Counted from the stretch's first letter, positions 1-9,369 are shown. The stretch: DNA of 64,000 bases from Cytobacillus citreus (GCF_018343665.1 NZ_JAGYPM010000001.1:283239-347238), one strand, 5' to 3'. The notes: generated by a model not told the origin, from the letters alone. A program made the numbers and translations.

Positions 1-266
1 TTTTCTACAGATAAAGGATCAATCCATTCATTTGTTTCTAAAAGCCCATCCTGATAAGGCTGCTTTAATGTTAGTTCATATTTATTATCTTTTTGCCTAA
101 TTCTTAGAGCACAGCCGCGTTGCTTTAAAGCAAATTCTTTAGTATCAAAATAATGATTTTCTTGGGTAAAAAAGTGATCATTCTTTAATTGAAAATAGTT
201 TTTTAACTTTTCGAATTCCTGTTTAGTAATGATATTTTTAAACTCTATTTCTAAGTTTTGAGACAA
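1..266 (-). CDS. yjbK: CYTH domain protein, C-terminus outside window
   Basis: About 88 N-terminal residues are visible; the gene runs off the left edge. The protein opens with an E-x-E-x-K signature (EIEFKN near residue 6), the hallmark of CYTH/triphosphate tunnel enzymes that bind triphosphate substrates and divalent metal. Basic and acidic tunnel residues follow (ALRIRQ, YELTLKQP). No ATG fits; a TTG at 264-266 preceded by GGATG on the minus strand is the likely start. The next genes on the opposite strand are yjbL and yjbM, as in B. subtilis, which supports a YjbK assignment. The substrate is unknown. Confidence 0.85.
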   Translation of the reverse strand, partial: MSQNLEIEFKNIITKQEFEKLKNYFQLKNDHFFTQENHYFDTKEFALKQRGCALRIRQKDNKYELTLKQPYQDGLLETNEWIDPLSVE

Positions 267-447
267 AATTCTTCATCCTTTCGCTATGGCCATTACTCTT
301 ATTATCTCTTTCTTACTTAATTGTCGCAATGCAATAATCAGGGCAGTTCATCCAGTTCATCACAGCTTTTTCGAGAATACAGCAATTTTAGTTGGCTTGA
401 AAATTAAATCTGCGATAAAATAAATTAAGAGTTTGGAGGTTGAAAAG

Positions 448-819
448 ATGAAAAAGAAAATGTTAATTATTGATATTGTATATAATGAGAATCAAAATGA
501 GGTTGAACTTATGGCGGAAGATGGCTGCTCCATTAAAGATTTAAAGCCTATGGAGCAAATGTTAGTTGATTCAGATAACCTTTCGTTTATTTACATAACA
601 GATCAGAATGATGATTATACATATGTATCAATTCCTGATATTATTTGGGTTCAGCTAAAGAGGGCCATCGACTTAAATATGTCTGTATTTTTGAGTAATC
701 GACATGAACGTATCCATCTTCCGGGGTTTATTGAGGAATTAAGCTATTTGATTGAGAATATAAAAGGAAATAGTAATTACGGAGAGACAATGGTCGAAAA
801 AGTAGAAAGCATTTTCTAA
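448..819 (+). CDS. yjbL: UPF0738 family protein (YjbL-like)
   Basis: A 123-residue soluble protein with no signal peptide or membrane segment. The ATG at 448 follows a strong GGAGGT ribosome binding site at 435-440; an in-frame TTG at 433 overlaps that site and is unlikely. Length and position between the CYTH gene and the (p)ppGpp synthetase match YjbL of B. subtilis (UPF0738). No catalytic motif can be recognised and the function is unknown. Confidence 0.75.
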   Translation: MKKKMLIIDIVYNENQNEVELMAEDGCSIKDLKPMEQMLVDSDNLSFIYITDQNDDYTYVSIPDIIWVQLKRAIDLNMSVFLSNRHERIHLPGFIEELSYLIENIKGNSNYGETMVEKVESIF

Positions 820-885
820 GTAAATAGGAAAGCTTATTATCATCCTATAGTGGATGTGAAGTTTCGATGAAGCCTCTTCTAAGAA

Positions 886-943
886 GGTCGCATAAGTAAA
901 ACTAGGCATTCATCAAATGGATTTGGCGAAAGCCAAGTTATTT
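886..943 (+). repeat. Short hairpin repeat, degenerate copy (family H)
   Basis: This copy resembles the segment at 39902-39964 upstream of hemQ: both run GGTCGCATAAG or GATCGCATAAG, then AGGCATTC, then a TTGGCGAA hairpin closed by GCCAAG. Here the U-run is interrupted (TTATTT) and the upstream TTCGCC arm is mutated to TTCATC, so neither alternative hairpin is complete. It lies downstream of yjbL and just before the larger repeat at 987. Confidence 0.6.
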
Positions 944-986
944 GAGAATAGGAAAGATAAAACTTTTTCGAGTTAGAGAAATGTTT

Positions 987-1350
987 AGCGCAAGCAGCCG
1001 CTCCGACGTATAGGACGTACTAATGTAGACAATGCGACAGGACAAGGAAAGCTTTTTAAGAGGAGGTCGCGTTTTTGTAGACCTCAAGGTCACAAGCTTG
1101 TCTAATTGCGACTCCTAGGGACAAAAGTCTAGCCAACACCTTTTTGAAGGTAAAGAGAGCCTTCCATAAGGGCTAGCCTTATGCGGTCGTCCCTGAACAG
1201 TCACCTACACATTTCGGTCAATCCTCCAAGAAAGGTAAAGAACTCCTTTCCGAGAGGCTCGTCTTGTGCTATACCTAAGGCTGAGCACAAAGGCTATGAA
1301 TAATTAACACACGAACAATTGTCATTTGATTGTTCGGAAGCGCTTGCGCT
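987..1350 (+). repeat. Large structured intergenic repeat with terminal inverted repeats (family A/G, long form)
   Basis: The ends are perfect 9-bp inverted repeats, AGCGCAAGC at 987-995 and GCTTGCGCT at 1342-1350. The interior is a chain of hairpins, including GTATAGGACGTAC at 1008-1020 and a GCGAC/GTCGC stem at 1034-1038 and 1066-1070. The element at 46392-46561 has the same order of modules in 170 bp. This copy is longer partly because 22 bases are inserted in the loop of the GCGAC/GTCGC stem. The 3' end abuts the ribosome binding site of yjbM. No open reading frame is present. Confidence 0.8.
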
Positions 1351-1375
1351 TTTCTAAGATGAGGTGTTGTATGAC

Positions 1376-2005
1376 GTGAAGAATTGGGATGAATTTTTAG
1401 CTCCATATAAACAGGCGGTCGAGGAACTAAAGGTTAAGTTAAAGGGAATGAGAAAACAATTTGAGCAAGATGCATGTCATTCTCCAATAGAATTTGTTAC
1501 TGGAAGGGTCAAGCCGTGTGCAAGTATTTTGGATAAGGCAAATCAAAAAGGTATTTCATTAGATAAGCTAGATACTGAGATGCAGGATATTGCAGGTTTA
1601 CGGATGATGTGCCAGTTTGTGGATGATATTAAAATGGTAGTAGAGTTACTAAGGAATCGTAATGACTTTGAGATTGTGGAGGAAAGGGATTACATTTCTC
1701 ATAAAAAGGTTAGCGGCTACCGCTCCTATCATGTTGTCATTCGCTATCCAGTCCAAACGATAAAAGGGGAAAAGAAGATTTTAGTAGAAATCCAAATCCG
1801 CACTTTAGCGATGAATTTTTGGGCAACAATCGAGCATTCTTTAAATTATAAATATAAAGGACAGTTCCCTGAAGATATTCAGATGAGACTTCAACGGGCA
1901 GCAGAAGCGGCTTTTAGGCTTGATGAAGAGATGTCACTTATTCGGGGAGAAATCCAGGAAGCACAGGCCTTCTTTACGAGAAATAAAGAAAGCCAGCATG
2001 AATAA
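1376..2005 (+). CDS. yjbM: Small alarmone synthetase, GTP pyrophosphokinase (RelQ/YjbM type)
   Basis: A single-domain (p)ppGpp synthetase that transfers pyrophosphate from ATP to GDP or GTP. It has the RelA/SpoT synthetase core without hydrolase or TGS/ACT regions: SPIEFVTGRVK, QDIAGLRMMCQFVDD, SGYRSYHVVIRYP, EIQIRTLAMNFWATIEHSLNYKYK. About 210 residues is normal for the RelQ class, which works as a tetramer. The start is uncertain: GTG 1376 has a suitable GAGG spacing, TTG 1367 gives the best alignment to YjbM as I recall it, and GTG 1364 overlaps the binding site. NAD kinase follows 41 bases downstream. The leader is a repeat element. Confidence 0.93.
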   Translation: MKNWDEFLAPYKQAVEELKVKLKGMRKQFEQDACHSPIEFVTGRVKPCASILDKANQKGISLDKLDTEMQDIAGLRMMCQFVDDIKMVVELLRNRNDFEIVEERDYISHKKVSGYRSYHVVIRYPVQTIKGEKKILVEIQIRTLAMNFWATIEHSLNYKYKGQFPEDIQMRLQRAAEAAFRLDEEMSLIRGEIQEAQAFFTRNKESQHE

Positions 2006-2046
2006 TACATTAATCACAGTAATAATTCAAAAGGAGCTCAAGTACG

Positions 2047-2841
2047 ATGAAATTTGCCATTACCTCAAAAGGCGATAATAAATCAAATGCACTCATGCAT
2101 AAAATGAAAACTTATTTATTGGATTTTGATCTTATTTATGATGAAGAGCAGCCTGATATTGTCGTCTCTATTGGCGGGGATGGTACTTTATTGTACGCCT
2201 TTCACCGCTATACTGGCCGGCTGGACAAAACGGCGTTTGTCGGGATACATACAGGACATCTTGGGTTTTATGCGGATTGGGTACCAGAAGAAATTGAAAA
2301 GCTTGTCATTGCTATCGCGAAAACCCCCTTTCAGGTAAGTGAATACCCGCTGCTTGAGGTTATTATTAGATACGAGCATGGGGGTAGAGAAACTAGATAT
2401 CTAGCTTTGAATGAATCAACTGTAAAAGCAGTAGACGCCACCCTTGTAATGGATGTAGAAATTCGCAGTCAACATTTTGAACGGTTTAGAGGAGATGGAC
2501 TTTGCGTTTCAACTCCTTCTGGAAGTACTGCTTATAATAAAGCATTAGGAGGAGCGATTTTGCATCCATCCCTATCTGCCATTCAAATTGCTGAAATGGC
2601 TTCTATCAATAATAAAGTCTTCCGGACAGTCGGATCTCCTCTAGTTCTTCCAGCGCACCATACTTGTATGCTAAAGCCGGTGAACCAGCCAGACTTTCAA
2701 ATAACGATCGATCATCTAACTCTGCTCCATAAAGATGTGAAATCTATCCAATTCCGAGTGGCCGATGAAAAAATCCGATTCGCGCGCTTCCGTCCATTTC
2801 CATTCTGGAAAAGAGTCCATGACTCATTCGTTGCAGATTAA
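2047..2841 (+). CDS. nadK: NAD kinase
   Basis: Phosphorylates NAD at the 2' hydroxyl of the adenosine ribose to make NADP. At 264 residues it matches the short Gram-positive PpnK/NadF form. The GGDGT motif is at residues 43-47 ([12 protein letters not shown]), the NE/D motif follows (LNESTVKA), and a conserved [17 protein letters not shown] stretch completes the site. An AGGAG ribosome binding site precedes ATG 2047. It probably shares an operon with yjbM and the pseudouridine synthase that starts 20 bases after it. Confidence 0.96.
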   Translation: MKFAITSKGDNKSNALMHKMKTYLLDFDLIYDEEQPDIVVSIGGDGTLLYAFHRYTGRLDKTAFVGIHTGHLGFYADWVPEEIEKLVIAIAKTPFQVSEYPLLEVIIRYEHGGRETRYLALNESTVKAVDATLVMDVEIRSQHFERFRGDGLCVSTPSGSTAYNKALGGAILHPSLSAIQIAEMASINNKVFRTVGSPLVLPAHHTCMLKPVNQPDFQITIDHLTLLHKDVKSIQFRVADEKIRFARFRPFPFWKRVHDSFVAD

Positions 2842-2861
2842 TGAAAAGGTGAATAGATCGG

Positions 2862-3746
2862 ATGTCAAGATTTCAATTGAAGTGGAAAATTACCTCCAAT
2901 GATGAAAATAAGCTCATTAAAGACTTTTTGAAAGAAAAAGAGATTTCAAAAACAGCTTTGACGGATATTAAATTTAAAGGTGGTAGTATTTCCGTAAATG
3001 AAAAAGAAGAAACGGTAAGATACACTCTAAAACGAGGTGACGTTTTAGTTATTAAGTTCCCTGAGGAAATGCCGAGTGAGGGAGTAAAAGGCGAGAAAAT
3101 TCCATTAGATATTTTGTATGAAGATGATTACGTTATCGTTGTAAATAAACAAGCATGTATGAGTACGATTCCTTCAAGGGAGCATCCAACAGGCAGCCTA
3201 GCAAATGCTTTAATCGGATATTACGAACAAATTGGGTTAAAGGCAACAACTCATATTGTGACAAGACTTGATCGTGATACATCTGGAATTGTCCTTGTAG
3301 CCAAACATCGTCATGTTCATCACCTTTTAAGTGAGCAGCAAAGACGCGGTAGAATAAATAGGGAGTACGAAGCATTAGCTGAGGGCTTAATATTAGCCGA
3401 TCATGGTGTAATCGAGCAGCCAATTGCTCGAAAAAGTGATAGTATTATTCAACGAGAAGTCAGTCAAACTGGTCAGTATGCTTGTACACGCTTTAAGGTA
3501 ATTCGCCGTTTGGATTCGTATACCCATGTAAGATTGAAGCTTGAAACAGGACGTACTCATCAAATTCGTGTTCATTTGTCTCATATAGGACATCCTTTAA
3601 TTGGTGACGACCTATATGGGGGAGATGTAGACTTGCTTACTCGACAGGCTTTGCACTGCTGTATGCTTTCGTTTTATCACCCATTTTTAGAGAAAAATAT
3701 ATTTTTCAAGCAAGAACTGCCAATCGATATGATGCAATTGCTTTGA
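2862..3746 (+). CDS. yjbO: RluA-family pseudouridine synthase (YjbO)
   Basis: Converts uridines in RNA to pseudouridine. The RluA-family motif HIVTRLDRDTSGIVL (catalytic Asp in RLDRDTSG) lies near residue 138, and the C-terminal GRTHQIRVHLSHIGHPLIGDDLYGG motif is present. The N-terminal 80 residues form an S4-like basic segment (ISKTALTDIKFKGGSISVNE). At 294 residues the length is typical. The rRNA or tRNA target cannot be read from sequence. A terminator follows directly. Confidence 0.93.
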   Translation: MSRFQLKWKITSNDENKLIKDFLKEKEISKTALTDIKFKGGSISVNEKEETVRYTLKRGDVLVIKFPEEMPSEGVKGEKIPLDILYEDDYVIVVNKQACMSTIPSREHPTGSLANALIGYYEQIGLKATTHIVTRLDRDTSGIVLVAKHRHVHHLLSEQQRRGRINREYEALAEGLILADHGVIEQPIARKSDSIIQREVSQTGQYACTRFKVIRRLDSYTHVRLKLETGRTHQIRVHLSHIGHPLIGDDLYGGDVDLLTRQALHCCMLSFYHPFLEKNIFFKQELPIDMMQLL

Positions 3747-3753
3747 AACAAAC

Positions 3754-3780
3754 AAAAGCCGGTGATCCCGGCTTTTCTTT
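3754..3780 (+). terminator. Intrinsic terminator after yjbM-nadK-yjbO
   Basis: A 9-bp stem AAAAGCCGG/CCGGCTTTT with a short loop, followed by T-rich sequence, 7 bases past the yjbO stop codon. It also faces the convergent prpE gene. Confidence 0.85.
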
Positions 3781-3844
3781 CATTTGTACGCTAATTATCA
3801 ATTAACATCGTTAATCGAAGTCTTTAATTTTCCTCGGAAAGATA

Positions 3845-4579
3845 TTAAAATATACGAAATTTCTCCTCCACAAATGGCATACTTGATGAAACTGATACAA
3901 ATTCCATTTCAGGATACTTTAGAGCGGTTAATTTATTGCCGAAAACGGCTCCTGTATCGATATTATACGTATTATTAACAATACGAACTTCCTCTACAGG
4001 AGTATGACCATACACAATAACAGCATCCCCATTGTATTGCTTAGCCCAGTCACGACGAACTGGGGAGCCGTCTGGATTTTTTTCTCCAGTTATATCTCCA
4101 TAAAGAACAAAGGTTTTTACTTTAGCAGAGTGCTGACCAATATAATCTTGCCTTATGCCTGCATGGGCAATTACCAGCTTGCCATCATCTAGAACCTCAT
4201 AAAGAGACGCATTTTCATATAGATTCATAAAATTTTTACGGATTGTCTGTTTGCTTTTTTCATCCAATGAATCATACTCAGCAGCTGTCGTTTCTAATCC
4301 ATGGGTCAGCTTTACTTTATTCCCTAAAAAGAAACGGTAAAGCTTATTGCAATGGTTACCTGGTACGTAATAGGCTAATGATTCTTTGACAAGCTTCCAA
4401 ACGATTTCAGTTACCTTTAGTGATTGGGGACCACGATCTGTTAAATCACCTACAAAGGCTAATTTTCTAGTATCTTGATGTATGGGATATCCCTTTTTCC
4501 AATCATAGCCAAGTAGAATGGTGAGTTCCTGAAATTCATCAAAGCAGCCATGGATATCACCGATAATATCAAGCTTCAT
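3845..4579 (-). CDS. prpE: Symmetrical bis(5'-nucleosyl)-tetraphosphatase PrpE
   Basis: A calcineurin-like metallophosphatase that hydrolyses Ap4A-type dinucleotides. Metal-ligand motifs are present in order: [10 protein letters not shown] near the start, [19 protein letters not shown], then HAGIR and VYGHTPV. It has 244 residues. The start is the ATG at 4577-4579 with AAAGGAG upstream on the minus strand; an earlier in-frame ATG would add 15 poorly placed residues. The position downstream of yjbO matches B. subtilis yjbP/prpE, there linked to spore germination. Confidence 0.92.
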   Translation of the reverse strand: MKLDIIGDIHGCFDEFQELTILLGYDWKKGYPIHQDTRKLAFVGDLTDRGPQSLKVTEIVWKLVKESLAYYVPGNHCNKLYRFFLGNKVKLTHGLETTAAEYDSLDEKSKQTIRKNFMNLYENASLYEVLDDGKLVIAHAGIRQDYIGQHSAKVKTFVLYGDITGEKNPDGSPVRRDWAKQYNGDAVIVYGHTPVEEVRIVNNTYNIDTGAVFGNKLTALKYPEMEFVSVSSSMPFVEEKFRIF

Positions 4580-5012
4580 TAAAATACTCCTTTTTTCGTT
4601 AGTAGAAAATGGAACAAAATTCATGTGCTAATTGAAAATATTCTTCAAGATTTTAGTTGAGAATTTATGCATTTTTTATTATCATAACAATTTATAAATG
4701 TTTTATCCTGTATAAAGGAGAAGTTATTAATTGATGTTAAAGGGGATTTGGGAAAATAAAGATAATATTTTTTTGCTAACAGGAGAGTTTAAATTTATTT
4801 ACGTACAAAAGTGGATGAGAAGATTTGATAAAGCATGTACAAATATGTTCGCATAAATATAACTATTACATTTACTGAATTGACTTGGAAAACTCAATGT
4901 TTTTCTATATAAAAGGAACATTTGATTAGAAAAGAATATTAAAATGGAGCGACAATTAATTTAAGATTTGCTAGTATTATGAAGTATTGTATTTGTAGGA
5001 GAGGAGGTAATA
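4580..5012. other. Divergent intergenic region, prpE / mgtE
   Basis: AT-rich, no gene. It must hold promoters for prpE and mgtE. I looked for an M-box (Mg-sensing) leader before mgtE and did not recognise one. The stretch near 4790-4810 (TTTAAATTTATTTACGTAC) partly resembles one near 39848-39868, of unknown meaning. Confidence 0.5.
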
Positions 5013-6395
5013 ATGATGGAAGAGGCAGTGAATGAAAAGGATGTCCATCATATGGATAAGGATTTATTAATCGATTCTTTACAAAATGAAGATATGGAAA
5101 AATTTCGAGATGAATTTTTAGATTTACACCCTTATGATCAAGCTTCATTTTTTAAGGAATTGGATGAGGAAACAAGGGAAAGGATTTATCATTATCTTTC
5201 TCCTGAAGAGATGGCAACACTGTTTGAGAATCTAGAAATGGGCGATGACAACTATCAAGATGTCCTGGCAGAAATGACTCCAAATTATGCAGCAGAAATG
5301 ATTTCTAAAATGTACGTTGATGATGCAGTTGACGTTTTAAATGAACTTGAAAAAGATCAGGTTGTCAGCTATTTAACGATTATGGATGAAGAGGCGGCAC
5401 AGGAAATAAAGGAGCTTCTTCACTATGAGGAATATACAGCTGGAAGTATAATGACAACAGATTTCATATCGATTTCTGCCAATCAAACGGTCCGATCTGC
5501 GATGTATATTCTAAAAAAAGAAGCGCCAAAAGCAGAAACTATTTATTATATTTATGTTTTAGATGATGAAAAAAGATTGGCTGGTGTTATTTCGCTAAGA
5601 GATTTAATTGTTAATGATGATGATACGATGATTTCAGAAATTACGAATGATCGTATTGTTTCTGTATCTGTAGGAGATGACCAAGAGGAAGTTGCCAGGA
5701 AAATTAAGGATTATAATTTTCTCGCGCTTCCTGTTGTTGATTTTCAAAACCATCTTTTGGGAATTATTACCGTTGATGATGTAATGGATGTTATGGAAGA
5801 AGAAGCATCAGATGACTACTCGAAGCTTGCTGCGGTTTCAGACATGGATACGATTGACCGCAGTCCTCTATCGGCTGCAAAAAAGCGTCTGCCATGGTTG
5901 ATAATATTACTATATCTTGGGATGGGAACAGCAAGCCTTGCTGCCCGATTTGAAGCGACATTAGAAAAAGCGGCTATTTTAGGTGCGTTTATTACGCTAA
6001 TTGCTGGCATGGCTGGTAATACTGGTACACAAGCGTTAGCTGTTGTTGTCCGTGGAATCGCTACTGGTGATTTAGAAAAAGAAAGTAGGCTCAAATTAAT
6101 TCTTAGAGAAGCTGGTACAGGGCTAATTACTGGTACGATATGTGGAATTCTTGTTACGATCACCATTTTTATTTGGAAAGGTAATATATTTCTGGGAATT
6201 CTAGTAGGAATTTCGATTTTTTGTACTTTAATTATTGCAACTTTAGCTGGAGCCATTATTCCATTAGCTATGCATAAATTCAAAATTGATCCAGCGGTTG
6301 CATCAGGTCCATTTATCACAACAATTAATGATATTATAAGTATTTTAATTTACTTTAGCATCGCAAATTTATTTTTGAACTTTTTACCAAAGTAG
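5013..6395 (+). CDS. mgtE: Magnesium transporter MgtE
   Basis: A Mg2+ channel/transporter of the plasma membrane. The order is an acidic N-domain of helical repeats (residues 1-130, PEEMATLFENL, YAAEMISKMYVDDAVDVLNEL), two CBS domains (about 135-260, YTAGSIMTTDFISI, LGIITVDDVMDVM), then five membrane helices from about residue 290 with PWLIILLYLG and GNTGTQALAVVVRGIATG, the pore signature. 460 residues is normal. GAGGAGG precedes ATG 5013. This gene is not between prpE and yjbQ in B. subtilis as I recall it. Confidence 0.96.
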   Translation: MMEEAVNEKDVHHMDKDLLIDSLQNEDMEKFRDEFLDLHPYDQASFFKELDEETRERIYHYLSPEEMATLFENLEMGDDNYQDVLAEMTPNYAAEMISKMYVDDAVDVLNELEKDQVVSYLTIMDEEAAQEIKELLHYEEYTAGSIMTTDFISISANQTVRSAMYILKKEAPKAETIYYIYVLDDEKRLAGVISLRDLIVNDDDTMISEITNDRIVSVSVGDDQEEVARKIKDYNFLALPVVDFQNHLLGIITVDDVMDVMEEEASDDYSKLAAVSDMDTIDRSPLSAAKKRLPWLIILLYLGMGTASLAARFEATLEKAAILGAFITLIAGMAGNTGTQALAVVVRGIATGDLEKESRLKLILREAGTGLITGTICGILVTITIFIWKGNIFLGILVGISIFCTLIIATLAGAIIPLAMHKFKIDPAVASGPFITTINDIISILIYFSIANLFLNFLPK

Positions 6396-6464
6396 GGTGT
6401 AATGACCCACTTGCGAACGTAAAGCCGTATTGTCTTTTTGAAAATGCTGAAAGGGAGGAATTTG

Positions 6465-8327
6465 ATGGAAGAACAAGGAGTTTCTGTTGCTTCTCTTGTC
6501 ATTGTTATTAGCATTGCTTTTCTAACACCAATTATATTGCATCGTTTTAAGCTGAATTTTATCCCTGTTGTTGTTGCTGAAATAATAATGGGTCTTGTGA
6601 TAGGTAAGAGCGGATTCGATATTGTACATCCAGATATGTGGCTTGAAACCCTAAGTACATTAGGTTTTATTTTTCTAATGTTTCTTAGCGGCTTAGAAAT
6701 TGACTTTTCTGCATTCACTGGCAATAAAAAGCGCGAGATGTTGCCAAGTGGAAAATTAGAACCGAATTCCTTTTTGGTTTCGTCAATTATTTTTGGAGGC
6801 ATTTTTCTTATTTCATTAGGCTTATCTTATTTGTTTGTATTGGCTGGATTTATTGACAATGCCTTTTTAATGACGTTAATTATTTCTACAATATCATTAG
6901 GGGTTGTTGTCCCTACCTTAAAAGAAGCTCATCTAATGAAAACTGGCATTGGACAAATCATTTTGTTAATTGCGGTTATCGCGGATCTTGTTACGATGAT
7001 TTTATTAGCTGTATTTGCTTCATTATATGATGGCGGTGAAGGAAACGTATGGCTGCTGCTTATCCTTTTTGCAGCAGGAGTGCTGCTCTATTTTGTCGGC
7101 AGAAGGTTTAAAAATCGCAAATTTGTTGAATCTATGCGGGCTGGTACTGTTCAAATCGGAACAAGAGCTGTATTTACACTTATCATCTTACTCGTGGCTC
7201 TATCTGAATCAGTAGGAGCAGAAAATATTTTAGGTGCTTTTCTAGCAGGTGTTCTTGTTTCGCTACTAGCACCGAATCAAGAAATGGTCCATAAGCTAGA
7301 TTCGTTTGGCTACGGTTTTTTAATCCCAATATTCTTTGTCATGGTTGGGGTAGATTTAAACATTTGGTCCTTATTTAGTGATAAAAAATTATTGATGCTT
7401 ATACCGCTTTTGCTTATCGGGTTACTTTTGTCCAAGATAATTCCTGTTTATTTCCTAAAGAGATGGTATGACATGAAAACCGTTATTGCTTCCGGGTTTT
7501 TATTAACCTCTACATTGTCGCTCGTAATTGCCTCTGCAACAATAGGAGAAAGATTAGGGGTTATTACAGCTGAAATGAGTGGAACATTAATTCTTGTTGC
7601 GGTTATTACTAGTGTTTTTACACCTGTGGTTTTTAAAAAGTTATTTCCAAGAGAGGCTAATGCCGAGAAGACAATAAAGGTAGCTTTTATCGGTGCGAAT
7701 CAGTTGACGCTGCCTGTTTATCGGGAGCTCAACTCAAACCATTATGAAGCGACTCTATATCATAAAAAACAGGAGAAGGCTGATAAAAATATTGCCGATT
7801 CTTTATTCGAAATTATCGAATTAGATAATTATTCTTTCGAAAATCTTGAAGAAAAAGATTTAATTAAAACAGATATCGTGGTCATCTCTACTGGTGATGA
7901 AGAAATGAACGCAACGCTAGCAATTGCTTTTAAAGAAAAAGGTGTCGAGCGTGTCATTTGCCGGCTTGAAAGCCCTGATTTACAGGAAAGTATGAAAGAA
8001 TTTGATATAGAAGTGTTCTCAGTATTATTGTCACAGAAAACATTGCTTAGAGCATTAATTGAATCTCCAAGCATCATGAATATATTAACCAATCAAGAAC
8101 ATGCTTTGTATGAAATTGAATTATTAAATGATCAATTTAAAGGGATGACTTTAAGGGAGTTCCCTTTTACTGGGGATGTTATTTTTGTAAGAATTTTTAG
8201 AGGTCATGACTCAATTGTTCCTCATGGGGATACAGAGCTGCAGATGAATGATAGGCTGATCGTTACTGGTACTAAAGAATATGCTGATGAATTGAAACGG
8301 GAACTTGAGTTTTGTGAAAACTGTTAA
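6465..8327 (+). CDS. yjbQ: Monovalent cation:proton antiporter with TrkA domains (YjbQ, CPA2)
   Basis: A KefB/CPA2-type antiporter of 620 residues. About 12 membrane segments fill residues 1-390 (SLVIVISIAFLTPIIL, FIFLMFLSGLEIDF, ENILGAFLAGVLVSLLAP). A TrkA-N nucleotide-binding domain follows (KVAFIGANQLTLPVYREL, VVISTGDEEMNATLAI), then a TrkA-C domain (FKGMTLREFPFTGDVIFV). The ATG at 6465 has GGGAGG at 6452-6457. The likely exchange is K+ or Na+ for H+. It probably shares mgtE's transcript. Confidence 0.92.
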   Translation: MEEQGVSVASLVIVISIAFLTPIILHRFKLNFIPVVVAEIIMGLVIGKSGFDIVHPDMWLETLSTLGFIFLMFLSGLEIDFSAFTGNKKREMLPSGKLEPNSFLVSSIIFGGIFLISLGLSYLFVLAGFIDNAFLMTLIISTISLGVVVPTLKEAHLMKTGIGQIILLIAVIADLVTMILLAVFASLYDGGEGNVWLLLILFAAGVLLYFVGRRFKNRKFVESMRAGTVQIGTRAVFTLIILLVALSESVGAENILGAFLAGVLVSLLAPNQEMVHKLDSFGYGFLIPIFFVMVGVDLNIWSLFSDKKLLMLIPLLLIGLLLSKIIPVYFLKRWYDMKTVIASGFLLTSTLSLVIASATIGERLGVITAEMSGTLILVAVITSVFTPVVFKKLFPREANAEKTIKVAFIGANQLTLPVYRELNSNHYEATLYHKKQEKADKNIADSLFEIIELDNYSFENLEEKDLIKTDIVVISTGDEEMNATLAIAFKEKGVERVICRLESPDLQESMKEFDIEVFSVLLSQKTLLRALIESPSIMNILTNQEHALYEIELLNDQFKGMTLREFPFTGDVIFVRIFRGHDSIVPHGDTELQMNDRLIVTGTKEYADELKRELEFCENC

Positions 8328-8332
8328 AAAAG

Positions 8333-8378
8333 AAGGTCAAATCAGCTAATTATCATGAGAGCTGGGTTTGACCTTTTT
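8333..8378 (+). terminator. Intrinsic terminator after yjbQ
   Basis: Outer stem AAGGTCAAA/TTTGACCTT with an inner CAGCT/AGCTG stem, followed by TTTTT, immediately after the yjbQ stop codon. Confidence 0.85.
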
Positions 8379-8414
8379 AAATATCCTTTTCTTTTTAAAT
8401 TATTTATAGTAAAA

Positions 8415-8431
8415 TTAGTACTAGGTACTAA
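8415..8431. promoter_or_regulatory. FapR operator upstream of fabI
   Basis: TTAGTACTAGGTACTAA is a near-perfect palindrome matching the FapR consensus TTAGTACCTNNTACTAA on the reverse strand. FapR represses fatty acid and phospholipid genes until malonyl-CoA binds it. The site lies 32 bases before the fabI start and about 10 bases after a TATAGT -10-like box. Confidence 0.9.
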
Positions 8432-8462
8432 TAACATGTGATAATTTAGGAGGCTATTTGAT

Positions 8463-9233
8463 ATGACTCTTTCATTAAAAGGAAAAACTTATGTTGTAAT
8501 GGGTGTTGCGAATAAAAGAAGTATTGCATGGGGAATTGCGAGATCGCTTCATCATGCAGGTGCACGATTAATTTTTACATATGCAGGCGAGCGTCTGGAG
8601 AGTAGTGTACGTGAATTAGCTGAATCTCTAGAAGATGCCAATTCACTTATTTTGCCATGCGATGTAACAAGTGACGAAGATATTAAAAAATGCTTTGCAG
8701 AGATTAAAGAGCAGGCTGGTACGATACAAGGTGTTGCACATTGTATTGCTTTTGCTAATAAGGAAGAATTGCAGGGCGATTATATGAATACAACGAGAGA
8801 TGGCTTTTTACTAGCTCACAATATTAGTTCTTATTCATTAACTGCTGTAGCGAAGGAAGCAAAGGATTTAATGACAGAGGGTGGAAGCATTGTTACCTTA
8901 ACATATCTTGGTGGTGAACGTGCGATCAAAAACTATAATGTTATGGGTGTTGCAAAAGCTTCACTTGATGCAAGTGTTAAATACTTAGCGAGCGACCTAG
9001 GAAAAGAGGGTATCCGTGTCAATTCCATCTCTGCAGGTCCAATTCGCACGCTTTCTGCAAAAGGAGTTAGTGATTTCAACTCTATCTTAAAGGAAATCGA
9101 AGAACACTCTCCACTTCGTAGAACAACAACTCCAGAAGAGGTTGGAGATACAGCTGTTTTCCTATTCAGTGATATGTCACGTGGTATTACAGGTGAAAAT
9201 ATTCACGTTGATTCAGGATATCATATTCTTTAA
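8463..9233 (+). CDS. fabI: Enoyl-[acyl-carrier-protein] reductase (NADH) FabI
   Basis: Reduces enoyl-ACP in the last step of each fatty acid elongation cycle. It is a 256-residue short-chain dehydrogenase fold with the divergent FabI nucleotide site VMGVANKRSIAWGIARSL, the YNVMGVAKASL catalytic region (Tyr-x6-Lys) near residue 155, and SAGPIRTLSAKGV. GGAGG is 8 bases before ATG 8463. It is monocistronic, between terminators, under a FapR operator. Confidence 0.97.
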   Translation: MTLSLKGKTYVVMGVANKRSIAWGIARSLHHAGARLIFTYAGERLESSVRELAESLEDANSLILPCDVTSDEDIKKCFAEIKEQAGTIQGVAHCIAFANKEELQGDYMNTTRDGFLLAHNISSYSLTAVAKEAKDLMTEGGSIVTLTYLGGERAIKNYNVMGVAKASLDASVKYLASDLGKEGIRVNSISAGPIRTLSAKGVSDFNSILKEIEEHSPLRRTTTPEEVGDTAVFLFSDMSRGITGENIHVDSGYHIL

Positions 9234-9249
9234 TACTGAAGAAATTATT

Positions 9250-9280
9250 AAGCCGCTTCCGAATCGTGAGGCGGTTTTTT
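9250..9280 (+). terminator. Intrinsic terminator after fabI
   Basis: A GC-rich stem (AAGCCGC.../...GCGGTTTTTT) follows the fabI stop codon by about 15 bases and ends in a T-run. Confidence 0.75.
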
Positions 9281-9369
9281 GTTTTTAATTTTCTATAGTT
9301 GCTGGAAACGAAATCCTATGTTTTGCATACATATAGTGTGAACCCATTTGTATGTGGAGGTTGAGGAAG

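Noticed and set aside
4700-5012. Magnesium riboswitch (M-box) before mgtE
   Set aside because: Expected from other Bacillus mgt leaders, but no M-box conserved blocks or terminator were found.
5816-6319. Long minus-strand frame inside mgtE
   Set aside because: Antisense shadow of a membrane protein gene, with no start signals and unlikely composition.
9308-9334. SigK promoter of cotO
   Set aside because: AC-N16-CATACATAT has correct spacing but misses the TA of CATANNNTA; too weak to list as its own feature.
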